A stretch of DNA of 64,000 nucleotides from Adiantum capillus-veneris (GCA_014529385.2 CM043954.1:97676247-97740246); one strand, 5' to 3'; shown: positions 36,655 through 48,309, numbered from the stretch's first letter. Numbers and translations: made by a program. The notes: generated from the sequence alone by a model not told the origin.

Positions 36655-39600
36655 GTCCAAGCTATTGGGCTTATTGAGAACATGCAGATAAGAGTCAGAA
36701 AACAAAAGTTCAAAACCACCTTTTTGGTATTGGATGTTCAAGGAGCCTATGGCATGTTGCTAGGAAGGCCTTGGCTCGGGAGTGTTGGAGCAATTCATGA
36801 TTATGCAAATCAAACCTTGACTATTCAAGGCTCTAGTAGAAGATTTCAAATCAAAAAAGATAATACCAAAAGCTAGAGAAAGGCTCTAAGACCAAAAGAA
36901 TTATGTAGGAAATATGGGACTAAAAAGATTGAAAGAATGTTCACCTCCATGAACATCTTTCTGCTAACAAAAATTGATCTAAGGGCGGTGCTGATGGATA
37001 AAGAGCAAGTTGAAAAGCAGAAGTAGCAGTACCTAGAGCAGTTCATCGAGCTGAATTATGGAGAACGGACAATTCAAATTGATGGTCACTTACTAGAATA
37101 GTCAACATCAAAGAAGTTCAACTTTAGACAAGAGGAAGGGACCGGCTCAGTAAACTCTGCTGAGAAAAATCCAGTAGCACTGGCACTGGATGTTCAGAAT
37201 GATCTTCTAGAAATTAGCAACCCTTTGAATGATTATGAGACAGACATTTGAAATGAGAAAGAAGCACAGTTGATGGCCAAAAGAAAGGGAGGTGGGCCAA
37301 ACTGGCTACTTCTAGATGATCAAGAACTGGAGGAATGGAATCTCAACTAAGAGGAAAATCCTAGAATGATCAAGATCAACAAGCATCTGAAGCTGGAGAT
37401 TAAAGAAAAGGCCAAGGCATTGTTCCAAAAGTATAAAGATGTATTTGCAAGGGAACATACAGACCTGAAAGGATTTGATCCAGAGGTTTGCCAACATCGA
37501 ATACCACTGAAGCCAGACACCAAACCAGTTAGGCTACGAAGGCACATAATGAATCCTAACTATGCTGAAAAGGTTCAGGAAGAAGTTGACAACCTTCTCA
37601 AAGCTGGGTTCATTACAGAGGGAGCAAGTGATAGTCCCTAAGAAGAATGGCAAACTCACAGTGTGTGTTGGCTATAGAAAGTTGAATTCCCAGACTATTA
37701 AGGACCCTTTTCCATTACCATTCATAGAGATGAGGCTAGATGAGATTGTAGGCCAGGAAATGTATAGCTTTATGGACAAGTATAGTGGCTACAATCAGTT
37801 AAAGATTGCACCAAAAGATAGATCCAAAACAACATTTATCATTGAATGGGGAGCGTTTATATACTTAGTGATGCCATTTGGGCTTTGCAATGCTCCAACG
37901 ACTTTCTAGAGATGCATAATGGAGATTTCTAGTGAATTTTTATGTAAGTTTTTGGCCATCTTTGTGGATGACTTCACTGTCTTTTCCACAGAAGAAATGC
38001 ACTTACTATTTTTGGAAATGGTCTTTGAAAGGTGCAAGGAGAAGAGGATATGCTTAAACCCATTTAAATCTATATTTATGGTCTAGAAGGGCCATGCCAG
38101 CTACTGGCCCACATTGTATCAAGAAACGACATTGAGTTGGTCGAAGACAAGATCAAGAGCATTCAACAAGCGAGAGCACCCACTACTGTGACAGAATTGA
38201 GTTCATATCTTGGGTATATAAATTTCTATTGCACATTTTCTCATATGTTTGCATCCAAGACATTACCCCTATATGAATTGACAAAGAAAGGGAACGAGTT
38301 CATCTAGACTGAGGAATGTGAACACAATTTCCAATGACTAAAAGATGCGATTAGCAAGAATCTAGTCCTCCACCAGACAAATTGGGATGTTATTTTTCAC
38401 GTACATGTTGATGCTTTTGGCATGGTGATGGGGGCTATATTGGTCCGACCTGATGGGAAAACAAACTATCTGGTCTACTTTGCCAATTATAGGTTCAATA
38501 CAACTGAACATGGCTATTCAACTACAAAAAGAGGGACACTGGGAATGGTATTCACTGTATCTATTGGGCAAGCTATTTCACTTCTATGTCGATCACCAGG
38601 CTTTATTATTTCTGATCAACAAAGTGATTATACAAGGAAAGCTAATCAGATGGATGCTGTTTTTAATGGAATTTGAATTCAAGATTTTTCACAAGCTAGG
38701 GAAAACACATTGTGGATATGATATCCTTTCTAGAAGTATGGAAGGTTGTTCAAAAAAATCTCTAAGAGAAAAACCAATAGATGTTGAATTATTTTAGAGC
38801 ATAGTCGAAGAAGAACCTGATCCAGAATGGCAAGAAGTATATGATGTTCTTAAGTTGGGCAGATTTCTAGATGACTGGTCCTAGAATAAGAAGAAGGCAC
38901 TGATTATTAAAAGCCCGAAGTTCATCATCACTGCAGGAGCACTTTATTGGTTAGGCATTGATGGTGTGTGCCAATGAAGGAAAGAATGCAAGTTATAATA
39001 TAGGCCCATAATGGAGACACATGAGGCCATTTCTCAATTGACATCACTTATAAGAATATTCTTCAAGCAGGATTATGGTGGCAAACAATGATGGCTAATG
39101 TCAGGGCTTTCTATAAAACCTGTGATATATGCTAGAGAATGGGATGGCCTACAACATCAGACATGGGACCACTAAAATCAGTACATCCCTTGGGAGTATT
39201 TATGAAATGGGGACTGTATTTCAAGGGTCCATTCAAGGAGGTGACTCCCAAAAAGAACCAATATGTCATCATGGCTACATGTTATGTCAGCAAGTGGGTA
39301 GAGGCTAAGGTGCTTTCGGACAACACTGCCAGATCTACTGCTTTGTTCATTTATGAGAATATCATATGTCGATATGGCTATCCTATTGAAATAGTGTCAG
39401 GTTAGGGCACCATTTCATCAATGATACAATGGAAATTCTAATGGACCTGTTTTTAGTAAAGCATAGAAAATCAACACCATACTATCCTTGGTGTAATGGT
39501 CTGGCAGAGAACAACAATAAGATAATCAAGACCATTCTCACTAAAATTGTGCAAAAGGAACCATATCAGTGGGATAAAAAACTTAAACGGCATTATGGGC

Positions 39601-40190
39601 TGCACTACTCATAAGGTAACTACTGGGATGACACCATTCAAGCTAGTTTATGTGGTATTGAAGCAGTGATGCCAATGGAATTTTCCATTTCCAGTTTAAG
39701 ACTGGCAATTGAGCATGGATTGGACTTCAATCAAAATTTGAAAAAATGGTTGGATGAGCTGCTACAGTTGGATGAAATCAGGCAGAGAGCTGTGCTGGAA
39801 CAAGAAGTCATCCAACATAGAAGGAAGCATTGGCATGATAGTAGAATCAAGGTACGAGAATTTTAGAGGGGTGATATGGTACTCTTATATCAATCTAAAC
39901 TGGGATGAAAGAAGCCAAACCTGAAGATAGCCTGGTTTTGACCCTATGAAGTGGATTGGTATTCTCCAATGTGACAATAAGACCCAACGACTTTTGGGGT
40001 AAAGTATTGCCTGGAGTCTACAATGGGGCCAAATCAAGCTATACTATTCCAAAACATAGGAGCTTCTTGTTGAACCAGTACTGGATGCTAAAGAAGAACC
40101 ACTCAACTTGTTCTTTGTCAGGCGAGTACCAGAACCAACAGCAACACCAGCACCAGATCAACAACTCAAGCGACACTTACCTTTGATTCC
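36655..40190 (+). mobile_element. Decayed Ty3/gypsy protease-RT-RNase H-integrase remnant (plus strand)
   Basis: Recognisable in order: a protease end (TTFLVLDVQGAYGMLLGRPW, 36717-36780); an RT start (GFITEGASDS, KLTVCVGYRKLN), FMDKYSGYNQLKIAPKDRSK and LVMPFGLCNAPTTF (37780-37909), a catalytic box FLAIFVDDFTVFS (about 37948-37986); RNase H (VHVDAFGMVMGAILVRPDGK, 38400-38460); the integrase zinc region near 39060-39135; an integrase core with QYVIMATCYVSKWVEAK and ENIICRYGYPIEIVS (39139-39405), and the following YYPWCNGLAENNNK. The integrase resembles those of non-chromovirus plant gypsy elements of the Tat/Athila side. It is an old fossil with many breaks (well over ten); LTRs were not found. 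Confidence 0.8.
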
Positions 40191-40200
40191 AGAAGCTCAA

Positions 40201-42270
40201 CCAATCTAGACCCAGATACATGCACTAGAGAGGGCAACATTAAATAACGGCTATATGAGGAAAATGAATGAGAAAATTTCCAAAAGAATCTTGTTAGTAA
40301 TGATAAATTGGACCAGCGAATGCATGCGTGCAAGGTCACAAATGATGCACAAAAATCCGAGGCGGGGCATTCATGGCACGTATACATGTAACTATGCAAA
40401 GGGTTTACCCATCCACAGTTTATGTGCATACTTCTAAAGAAAACCCTTTGAGCTCACAACCAACTACTCCATCTCTGCATACACCAACCCCTTCAATAGT
40501 TACCATCCCTGAGAGGCCCCGATACTCTCTTTATGGCTCGTTTACAACAACAACCACAAGTAATTTGTCTTCTCTCTAAACATCCTTGCTTGAATATCGT
40601 ATGGGAAGGAAGTCCACCTCACAGCACATACAAGAGACACTCAACACGATGCCATAAAAAATAGAAAGCTTAAAGGCATCTCTCGCAGAAGTCATTAGTG
40701 TAGTCAAACACAATAAAACAACCAAGTACGTGTTTCAAGAAAGAGACAAGGACTTGCTTAAGCTATGGGCATTGGATGTTGTTGTAGATGTTGCTGCACT
40801 TCCATTTGATGGTCAGATCACACAGTAGGTACTGGCCTCATACCAGGCAGACAAGAGTATAGCTGTGGTCAATGGTAGAACACTAGATCTAACACTGAGG
40901 GAGTTAGCCCATGTGTTTCAATTTCTAGACGCATTGAAGACCACACCAACTATCACTGATGAAGTAAGTAGGTTTTTGAGAGAAGACAAACATGCCAAAA
41001 AGTAGTGCAAGGATGGTGCTCAGAGCATTCCAATTGTCGCACTGGAACATACTATTATATACAAATTTATTTTCGAGACCATCAGTTTGAAGAATAACCC
41101 TGCTTGTTTTTTAGAGAATTTGTTTGTTATGTTTCTTGCAAAGATTCAAAATCCAAAAGCCAACATCAACCTTAGCCAGTTTCTATACAATTGGTTTCCA
41201 TACAGCAGTGTGGTACAACATACTGTCAAAGCCAAGTCCAAAAATCTGTTCAAGGCTTGGTATGTCAGGCAATTTTTGTATTGGTGGATTTGATTCTAAA
41301 TCATCCAAATGTTTAGACAATTTGGGATGTAGTCACTAAATCCACGGTGCCTAAGATTAATTTGGAATCTTTTGAAGACACTGAACTAAGAATTTTTCCA
41401 ATCTTGGTGTATTGCTGAGATTGTGAAAGAAAAGGTGGACATTTTTTGGAGGATTGTGCCAGTAATCCAGACAACAGGGACATAGCAGTTGCAAATTGAA
41501 ACAGAGAGCAAAATGCAAAATTTGATGAAAGTGCATCTAACTCATCACGCTTGATGCAATCAAATGTTCCTTCATCACCATTAGAAGCACCAATGAAAGC
41601 ACTACAAGTTTGAAATTTGCATGAAGATGCACAAGTACCTGAAAAGTTTAAAATTGATCCTCTGAACAACAAATGTTTGCATGAATTTAGTCAAAATGTC
41701 CAACTATCACCGATCAAAAAGAGTGTTAACTTTGCAAGGGATTCTGCATCCATAGCCAAGAGTGTGCAATCACTCACGAGTCTAAGGGAAACATCAAAGA
41801 GAATGCTGTTAGCATTGTATGACACACATAATTCATAGGCCAAGAAGGGAACTATACAAAAAGATTCAACCAATGTTTGAAAGGCCCACATACCAGCTCA
41901 TAGAATTATGCCCAGTGATAGATCAAGGGATTGCATATCTCTGAGGAAGATTCTATTATAGCCCATCCTCTCTACAATTGAATGGCATTACTCGAGTGAA
42001 CCCAAATAACTATCTAGAGCCAAACTGTCATCAATGAAAAGTGAAGCTTCAATGTTGTGACTAGACGAGCATATACTTTGACCAAAATGGACTTCGATAT
42101 AAACAAGAGTCTAAAATATATGATGCCTTGGGCCTTGAATCCACAGAAACTCATCTCATAGGAGACCGACGGGAGAGAAAATATCAAGGTGAAGATAATG
42201 CTATTTATAGCTTGACTTGGAGAAACATTTCAAATGTTTCATGGAGGTACATAGGAAACTATGTAGAAGG
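40201..42270 (+). pseudogene. Gag-like region with zinc knuckle downstream of integrase
   Basis: After the integrase end, plus-strand frames continue: a Ser/Thr/Pro-rich stretch (40373-40579), then coherent but interrupted sequence containing ERDKDLLKLWALDVVVDVAA, LRELAHVFQFLDALKTT and LENLFVMFLAKIQNPKANIN (40740-41290), then a CxxCxxxGGHFLEDC-type knuckle (about 41414-41460), and to about 42270 phrases such as YQLIELCPVIDQGIAYL and YDALGLESTETHLIGDR. It may be a post-pol reading frame of the preceding element, as Tat-lineage elements sometimes have, or the gag of another element. Not recognised; old and broken. Confidence 0.5.
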
Positions 42271-42406
42271 GCTGTAGATGACAAACATCAAGAGTGCTAC
42301 ACACAGCCACTCTGACTGGGCAGACTTTGCATTGGTCGACTAAGGTGATAGTAAAAGTGACTCTCTTAGTGGGCACCAAGCCAAGCTATCACATGGTGAA
42401 TTCTGG
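42250..42406 (-). pseudogene. C-terminal protease half of the gypsy element split by the DNA transposon
   Basis: The minus strand from 42406 reads PEFTM..LGLVPTKRVTFTI, then LVDQCKVCPVRVAV. This is the natural continuation of the VDGGSGISLM box at 54140-54084 on the far side of the transposon; gypsy proteases commonly have GGSGxNxMPExTMxxLGL. It becomes unreadable leftward of about 42250. The element is a fossil and only this piece of its 3' portion is seen here. Confidence 0.8.
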
Positions 42407-42410
42407 CATG
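42407..42410. other. Target-site duplication CATG (left)
   Basis: CATG occurs directly outside the left terminal repeat and again at 54083-54086. The uninterrupted protease would have a single CTCATGCCAGAA at this point, so four bases were duplicated. Confidence 0.8.
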
Positions 42411-42440
42411 GGGTGAAAGCATGGTTTGGTGGTACAAAAA
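42411..42440 (+). repeat. Left terminal inverted repeat
   Basis: 30 bp; matches the reverse complement of 54053-54082 at 29 of 30 positions (G against C at position 5). Similarity ends at the A run. Confidence 0.9.
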
Positions 42441-42835
42441 AAGGACCTATTTTGCTTCTACATGGTTGGTACTTCTACATATGTCCACACTTTGGAGGGA
42501 ACCTTTTTTTTCATCTATGTTAAAGAATGGTAGGAGGGAAATTTGTATGATTTAAAATTTCCGTGAAAGAAAACGTGGGTGGGACAATAAGTAATGCGAG
42601 TGGTGTTTTGAAACCGTGCCAAAAGTCCCATCACAGACTGCGTTTGTGAGTGGCACAGTTGCTCAACACATTTTCCAGCTTCCGCCTTGCTCTCTTACTA
42701 CATCGCCTTCTGCAAACCACTACAGTTGCAAGTAACAAGCTCCTCGGCTACTCACAATCAGGAAGATGAGGACACCAGCGAGGAAATTAGCAGGCCAAAG
42801 CGTCACGGGACAATGGGTAAAAGAAGAAGAGGACA
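42441..42835. other. Left subterminal region and probable promoter/5' UTR of the plus-strand gene
   Basis: No coding similarity. A frame opening at 42687 overlaps the start of the plus-strand gene and might be an alternative N-terminus (ATHNQEDEDTSEEISRPKRH), which is acidic then basic. One GGTACTT word occurs at 42470. Confidence 0.4.
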
Positions 42836-43299
42836 ATGGATGCAAAATCCCCTCGGAACATCGACACCCCAAATACGAGGGCTAGCAAGGGGGCCTCCTT
42901 TGTGGAGAGGGAGAAACCTGCTGTGTCCATGGAGACTTCATTTAAGCCTGGGCCTCTTTTTGCCGATGATGAGACTCCACGGTCATCTACAACATCTAAA
43001 GGTAGGTGCTATGAGAGCTGTGCGTTTTCTGGTGATTTACCATTTTATTTTCCATGAATGCAAGCTTTTGCATGTCTTTTATCTGATGAGGTCTGCATTT
43101 GGTTTTTTTGCATGCAGCAAGTACATGTGCATGTTTGGGATCTTCTTAGGAATTTAGGGTTTAGGAAAGTTACAAAGTTACATGTATAAGCTGCTCTTTA
43201 GATTGCTAACTTGCATGCATGCAAGTGCAAAAATCAGTATATGTTGTGCATGAGCATAGCACAAAGTTGAAGCTCAGTAGGGATGTCAGCATAACCAAA

Positions 43300-43352
43300 T
43301 TTGGTACTAACCAGTACCAAATTTGATACTAACCACTACCAAATTTGGCTTT
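43300..43352. repeat. AGTACCAAATTTGGTACT-type words in intron 1
   Basis: Three close occurrences of ACCAAATTTGGTACTAACC-like units, related to the palindrome found elsewhere in the element. Confidence 0.75.
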
Positions 43353-44379
43353 GTACACAACTGAATTTTGCAATTGTCACCTGAATGAGATACATTCATT
43401 TCATTCCATGTGTTTTGTTTTGCACAACTGAAATGAGGCATATAATGAGGGCATGTCTTTACTTGCGTGTTGTTTCCACATCGCAGGAAAAAACAAGATG
43501 GAGGAGTACCCTATCTTGACAAAGTTCTGCTATACAGCACAAGAGCTTCATGATGAGTATGGATTGAGCATGGAGGGGGTGCTGCCAAAAGATCTTACGA
43601 AGATGACATCCCCGATAACTAGTGGCTCACTGTATTCAGGCATTCCAACCAGAAGAAGACAAAGATTTACTTAAATCACGTGCAGCCACGGCTTCAGGAT
43701 GAATGCAGGTTCCTGTTCCATAAGGTGTACCAAGCCCCACCATCATGTGGGGAGATCACTACAAAATTTGCCCGCTGTTTTGCATATGAGAAGTGTCATG
43801 CAGCCACAAAGGACCCTGCGGGCCATAGGGTTGCATGGGCCAGGTTTGGTGAGAGTGTACTCAACATGTGTTCCTCCCGACCAGGAGGCATGGAAAAGAA
43901 GGTTGAGAATTGGCGAAAGGCAAATGGTGCGTCCCAAGGAGGCCACCCGTCAAATACCAAGAAGCCCCGACTTACACCAGTCGGTAGTCTGCCCCCTACA
44001 CAGAAAGTCCCCCCACATCGTCATGAGGAGAAGACACCTGATTATATTGCGGACCTTGAAGCTATGGTTGGGAGAGTCCCTCAGACATGTGTCGGGGTAG
44101 CCGATAGGCTGAAAGAGCTGACAATGTCTCTGAAGCAGAAGAAGGAAACACTCTTGAGGGCAGAGGGTTCCAATAAACTTGTCAAGCAGATTATGGACGA
44201 CATCAAGGAATATGAGACCCAACTGGAAACACTGAGAGAGGCCAACACTCGCGATGACGCAGAAATCAATGTGATAGAAGCTGATTTGGCTGCCAGTCTA
44301 AGGATGCTATGTCGATACGGAATCAGTGAAGATACGTCATTGCTCGACAAGGAGATTCTAGAGCAATAGGTGCTGGTAG

Positions 44380-45330
44380 TTTTGGGAGTTTTTGGTAGAA
44401 CTGTTTATGCTTGGTTTGGTGGGATTGGTAGTGTTAGGTACCTTTGGTAGAACTGTTTATGCTTGGTTTGGTGGGATTGGTAGTGTTAGGTACCTTTGAT
44501 AGAACTGTTTATGCTTGGTTTGGTGGGATTGGTAGTATTAGGTACTCATGGTAGAACTGTTTTTATTCTAGGTAGTTTATGGTTTCCTTCTGTCTTATGG
44601 TTTGGTATTTCTGGTACTATGAAGAAATTTTGGTACTTTAAGGTACTTTTTGAAAGTGCTGCAAAAGGTGTTATGGTAGTTTTATTCTGATAGCTTCGGT
44701 AGTTTTGCTAGTTTTGGTACTTTTAGGTACTATTTGAAAGTGCTGCAAAAGTGTAATTGGTAGTTTGATTTTGGTAATTTTTGTAGTTTTTGAAAGTGCT
44801 GCAAAAAGTGTTTCTTTGGTAGTCTTGGTAGTTTTGGTTGTTTTGGTAATATTTGAAAGTTTGATCGGGAGTTTTGGTACTTTCAGGTACTATTAGAAAG
44901 TGCTGCAAAAAGTGGCTTCTGTAGTTTGATTTGGTAGTTTTGGTACTTTTAGGTACTATTTGAAAGTGCTGCAAAAAGTGGGTTTGGTAGTTTGATTTTG
45001 GTAGTTTTGGTACTTTTAGGTACTATTTGAAAGTGCTGCAAAAAGCTTGTTTGGTAGTTTGATTTTGGTAGTTTTGGTAGTTTTGGGTACTTTTAGGTAC
45101 TATTTGAAAGTGATGCAAAAAGCTTGTTTGGTAGTTTTGGTACTTTTAGGTACTATTTGAAAGTGCTGCAAAAAGTGGCTTTTGGTAGTTTTGATAAGGT
45201 TTGGGTAGTTTAGTTCTGCATTGAGGGTATTTATATGTTTTTGGTACTATATGATTCCCGAGTTTGGTAGTTTTTGGTAGTTTTGGTGGTTTTGGTAGTT
45301 TGGGTTCTGTTTCGTAGTATAGTACTTAGA
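44380..45330. repeat. Tandem arrays filling an intron (TTTGGTAG / AGGTACT units)
   Basis: First, a unit of about 62 bp (GAACTGTTTATGCTTGGTTT, then GGTGGGATTGGTAGT) repeats about three times at 44397-44555. Then a block of AGGTACTATTTGAAAGTGCT followed by GCAAAAAGTG repeats about seven times with variable spacing to 45180. The array sits between the exon ending at 44369 and the exon starting at 45397 and shares the GGTACT word with the terminal repeats and the other arrays. Confidence 0.9.
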
Positions 45331-46487
45331 AGTACCAGTCTCGGTATGACTTCTTGGTAGTTTTTGAAACTAATTGGGACTGCTGGTTGTCAACAGGCTG
45401 AGTATGACACTCTGGAGAAAAAATGGAAGGAAGGTCAAGAGCATACCCTATTTGTGAAGGAGATGTTGTCTGATATCAGGCTTGGGAAGAGGTTCCTACT
45501 ATATCCTAGGCCCTAGGTTAATGATTCGGTAAATGTGATCCCGGTGTTTGGTATGTGTGTTGCATGTGGTGAGCCCTTGGAGTGCGCACATGTAGTCGGA
45601 ACCTTCATGCTAGAGTGCCGACACCAGTATCATCCCTTGTGCTTCAGTGCTTTGTTACAAAGCAGCGTTCAGTGTGTCAAGCTGGGTTGTAATATGGTAA
45701 TCTCTGATTTGGCAAAGTCCTAGGCCAGTGGGCTTCAAGTTGTCAAGAGTAAGTATGTGTGCATTTTTGAATACATATGCGCACTTGCAACTCAGTGAGG
45801 TTTTCATACAAGTTAGTATGTGCTGTCTTTCTTTGTCTTTGCAGAGGAGCAGGATGCTGCAGTTGCTGACCAGCACACCACAAAGTCGGCTTCAAGTCGA
45901 ATATGGGACGTGGATGAGGTGACAAGGGAGATATTAGATGTTCTCCACGATCTGAAGCAAGGTAATTCTGTAGGGAAAGACAATGTGACGGGGCAAAGAT
46001 GTGAGGCAGCAGGTGACAACGAAAGTAAAAGTGAGGAGGAGGCCAGAGATGGTAAAAAGACTAAGGAAAAGGAGGAAGGTAAAGTCCCTGTTGTTGTGGA
46101 GCTGGATGCGGAGGAAAGCCAGGATGCTGCCAACACAAAGCTCGATGAAGCAACGACCAAGAAGGGAGAGGAAGAACCCACAAAGGGGGGTGTTGGGGAG
46201 GGGGTGGAAACCACAAAGGGGAGTGAAGGGGAGGTCAAAGAGGGGTTGGAAGGCAACAAAGATCGGAGGGAGGCCGAGGATGAGCAGGAAGAAGTACTTG
46301 CGAACGATACTGTTGTGGACAGCAGTGACGGGGGCGTTAACTCTACTGCTGCCGATGCTGTTTCGAAGCGGAGAGGTGATTCCCCTGATTCCGTGACCCT
46401 GCAGGAACTTTTCTGTTTGCAGAGAAAGAAGCGCAATCGCGCCCGTGATCAATTATCCCGTGCATGCAAACTGTAGCCAGTGAGAAT

Positions 46488-46740
46488 CTATTGTATTCCG
46501 CACTTTGTGCTTTTTAGTGACTGAGTCAACTTGATTTTTTGGCCCTGAGCTTTATCTGTTCTCTCTATCTAGTTCTGTGTTGGTATGTTACCTTTCGTTA
46601 CATTACCGTTTCAGTTGTCCTCACTATATGTGCATTACAGTACCAAATTTGGTACTTTTTGGTACTGTTGAACTTGGGTGCACGTCTGTCCACTATTACA
46701 GTACCAATTTGGTACTTCTTGAACTTGCGATTTTGGATAG
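46488..46740 (+). repeat. Left arm of an internal inverted repeat
   Basis: The sequence from TATTCCGCAC through GTGACTGAGTCAACTT, CTGAGCTTTATCTGTTCTCT and on to the AGTACC-rich stretch is found in reverse complement at about 48310-48562. It begins just after the stop of the plus-strand gene. Confidence 0.85.
46639..46656. repeat. Perfect 18-bp palindrome AGTACCAAATTTGGTACT
   Basis: Self-complementary; the same 18-mer is intact at 48113-48130 and 48346-48363, with one-base variants at about 48049, 51053 and in the 43300 cluster. Confidence 0.95.
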
Positions 46741-46938
46741 TCCTTATCACTTGTGCAATACAGTACCAAATTTGGTAGTTTTTGGACCAGTTTTCTGTTT
46801 TAGATATGATGTTTTCACTGTGTATTTGTCCCCACTCATTATGTTTGTTGGTGCTGTAGTAAGTTTGTGGCTAGACGAGACACCGACAAGCACATTGTTG
46901 CAGCCTGATGTATTGTTGCAGCCTGATGTGGCTGCTAG

Positions 46939-47718
46939 ACGCGGGCGGATGGTGTGCTTGATCTTAATGGCGTGCTACTAACCAGCTGCAGCGAAATCCC
47001 TGAGGAACTTGAGTGCCTGCCAAAGGAGCACACGCCACAGGTAGTCTATTTGCAAAAGAATGTAATTTGTCTTGTAAGGCCGGATGCGGAGCAGTTCATC
47101 CTACGGCTTAAATAGAAAGCCAGCCTAGTGTTGTGGTCTTGCTGTAGAAGGGAAAAACTGTTACACATGGTGAACGCGTGCTTCCCCAACCATAGAAGGC
47201 AAAAATATTTTGCAGGTAAAGCATGCCCGCTTTGAATGTTGCAGGACATAAGTTACGCATACCTCTAACCTGGTTTTTTGGCATTAGCAGATATTCTCTC
47301 CCAAGAGGACTATGAAATATGGCGGCCCCGTATGTCAGAGGTGCCAGTTGTGCCCAAACACATGGGCGATAAGCCCATTTTCCTGAAGAAGCTACGGACG
47401 CTGTGGGCAAGGCACCCGAAGTACAATGCCAACAACACTATTCTTGTAGATGATTGTAGATACAAGTCTCTTAAAAATGACTATGAAAACTGTATGGCAA
47501 TCCGATCATACGATCCCATGGTAGTAGGAACCGATTACCCGTTTTACTTGCTGGATTTTGTTTTGCCTTGGTTGCTCGGGTGGATAAGGGATCGGTACCC
47601 AACAACATACACTCGCAAAAAACCAGTCTTTGACACTGAAGACGATATTTTTGGGTACATTACTGATTACTTCATACAGATGGAGGGGTACTCCTATAAA
47701 TTTGATCCCCCGAGGTAG
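46939..47718 (+). pseudogene. FCP1/NIF-type HAD phosphatase-like gene carried by the transposon
   Basis: Exon 46939-47215 encodes GVLDLNGVLLTSC (HAD motif I, with DxN where active phosphatases have DxD), then LVRPDAEQFILRL and ASLVLWSCCRREKLLHMVN (motif II region); donor TTGCAG|GTAAAG. A 75-bp intron (47216-47290) joins DILSQEDYEIWRP at 47291, followed by FLKKLRTLWARHPK and NNTILVDDCRYKSLKND, the motif III/IV acidic pair, and ends at a stop after KFDPPR (47718). This order is that of plant NLI-interacting-factor/FCP1-like proteins. TAG codons at 46936 and 47113 interrupt it, and the 5' end is undefined. It lies between the arms of the inverted repeat. Inference: a host gene captured by the transposon. 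Alternative: an accessory gene long resident in the family. Confidence 0.72.
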
Positions 47719-48309
47719 CAGATTGCCATAATCATGTAAATAGTGGAATTTTGTAACCCGATACTATACATAATGGAAAACCACTTCTCTTGTTCAGACT
47801 GTCTTGGTATCTTGATCTCTATTGTTGAAACCTCTGACTAATTCTGTTGAAACCTCTTGGAGCTAACCAGGTTGCCCAACATTTTAATTTTTGAGACAGA
47901 TAGCATCTATGTTTGGCATACCTTTATGTTATCAACGTAGTTCTAGACATTGCTCAAGGTGGTCGTATCAAATACGAATAGACAAACTGAAAAATACCAA
48001 GAAATAAAGTAAACCATAAGTGATACAGCAAGTTCAAGGAGTACCAAATTGTACCAAATTTGGTACTGTAATATTGGACACGAGTGCACCCAAGTTCAAC
48101 ACAGTACCAAAAAGTACCAAATTTGGTACTGTAATAGTGGACCGACGTGCACCCAAGTTCAACAGTACCAGAAAGTAGAGATATAGTGAGGACAACTGAA
48201 ACAGTAATGTAATGAAAGGTAACATACCAACACAGAACCAGATAGAGCAATAAAGTAAACCATAAGTGATACAGCAAGTTCAAGCAGCTCCAATTTGGTA
48301 CTGTAATAG
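47719..48309. repeat. Spacer with AGTACC/GTACCAAATTTGGTAC modules
   Basis: From 47990 on, a module of about 70 bp (GTGCACCCAAGTTCAACAGT, ACCAAAAAGTACCAAATTTG) recurs several times. Short frames here are by-products of the repeat. 47719-47980 holds nothing recognisable. Confidence 0.8.

Larger units (their letters stand above)
42836..46476 (+). pseudogene. Five-exon companion gene of the transposon: RING-like zinc module and acidic tail
   Basis: Exons inferred from GT/AG sites and frame: 42836-43001 (donor AAAG|GTAGGT), 43487-44369, 45397-45748 (donor AAGA|GTAAGT), 45845-46476; the second may hide a small intron or a frameshift near 43600-43623, where the reading moves from MEEYPILTKFCYTAQELHDE to WLTVFRHSNQKKTKIYLNH. 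It then has a basic Cys-containing domain (FARCFAYEKCHAATKDPAG, WARFGESVLNMCSSRPGG), a coiled-coil-like segment (KELTMSLKQKKETLLRAEGS...), a zinc module (CVACGEPLECAH, ECRHQYHPLC, CVKLGC; C2-C-H-H-C spacing as in RING-type fingers) and a Glu/Lys/Asp-rich C-terminal exon ending QRKKRNRARDQL. In-frame TAG codons lie at 43620, 44367, 45514 and 45721. Not a family I recognise; possibly two genes, divided at 44369. Confidence 0.6.

Noticed and set aside
36435-36741. Long Arg-Glu and Ser-Leu repeat frames
   Set aside because: Pure products of the (GA)n microsatellite read in different frames; the same occurs at 53559-53909.
42411-42440. The 30-bp inverted repeat as a by-product of two oppositely oriented retroelement fragments
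   Set aside because: Both flanks belong to the same minus-strand protease reading, and the repeat itself is absent from that reading, so it belongs to the inserted transposon.
45813-46452. Long minus-strand frames opposite the acidic exon (207 and 172 residues)
   Set aside because: They are Ser/Leu-rich mirror images of a Glu/Lys-rich exon; the plus-strand reading has a proper splice acceptor, a composition typical of an acidic tail and a fitting stop.
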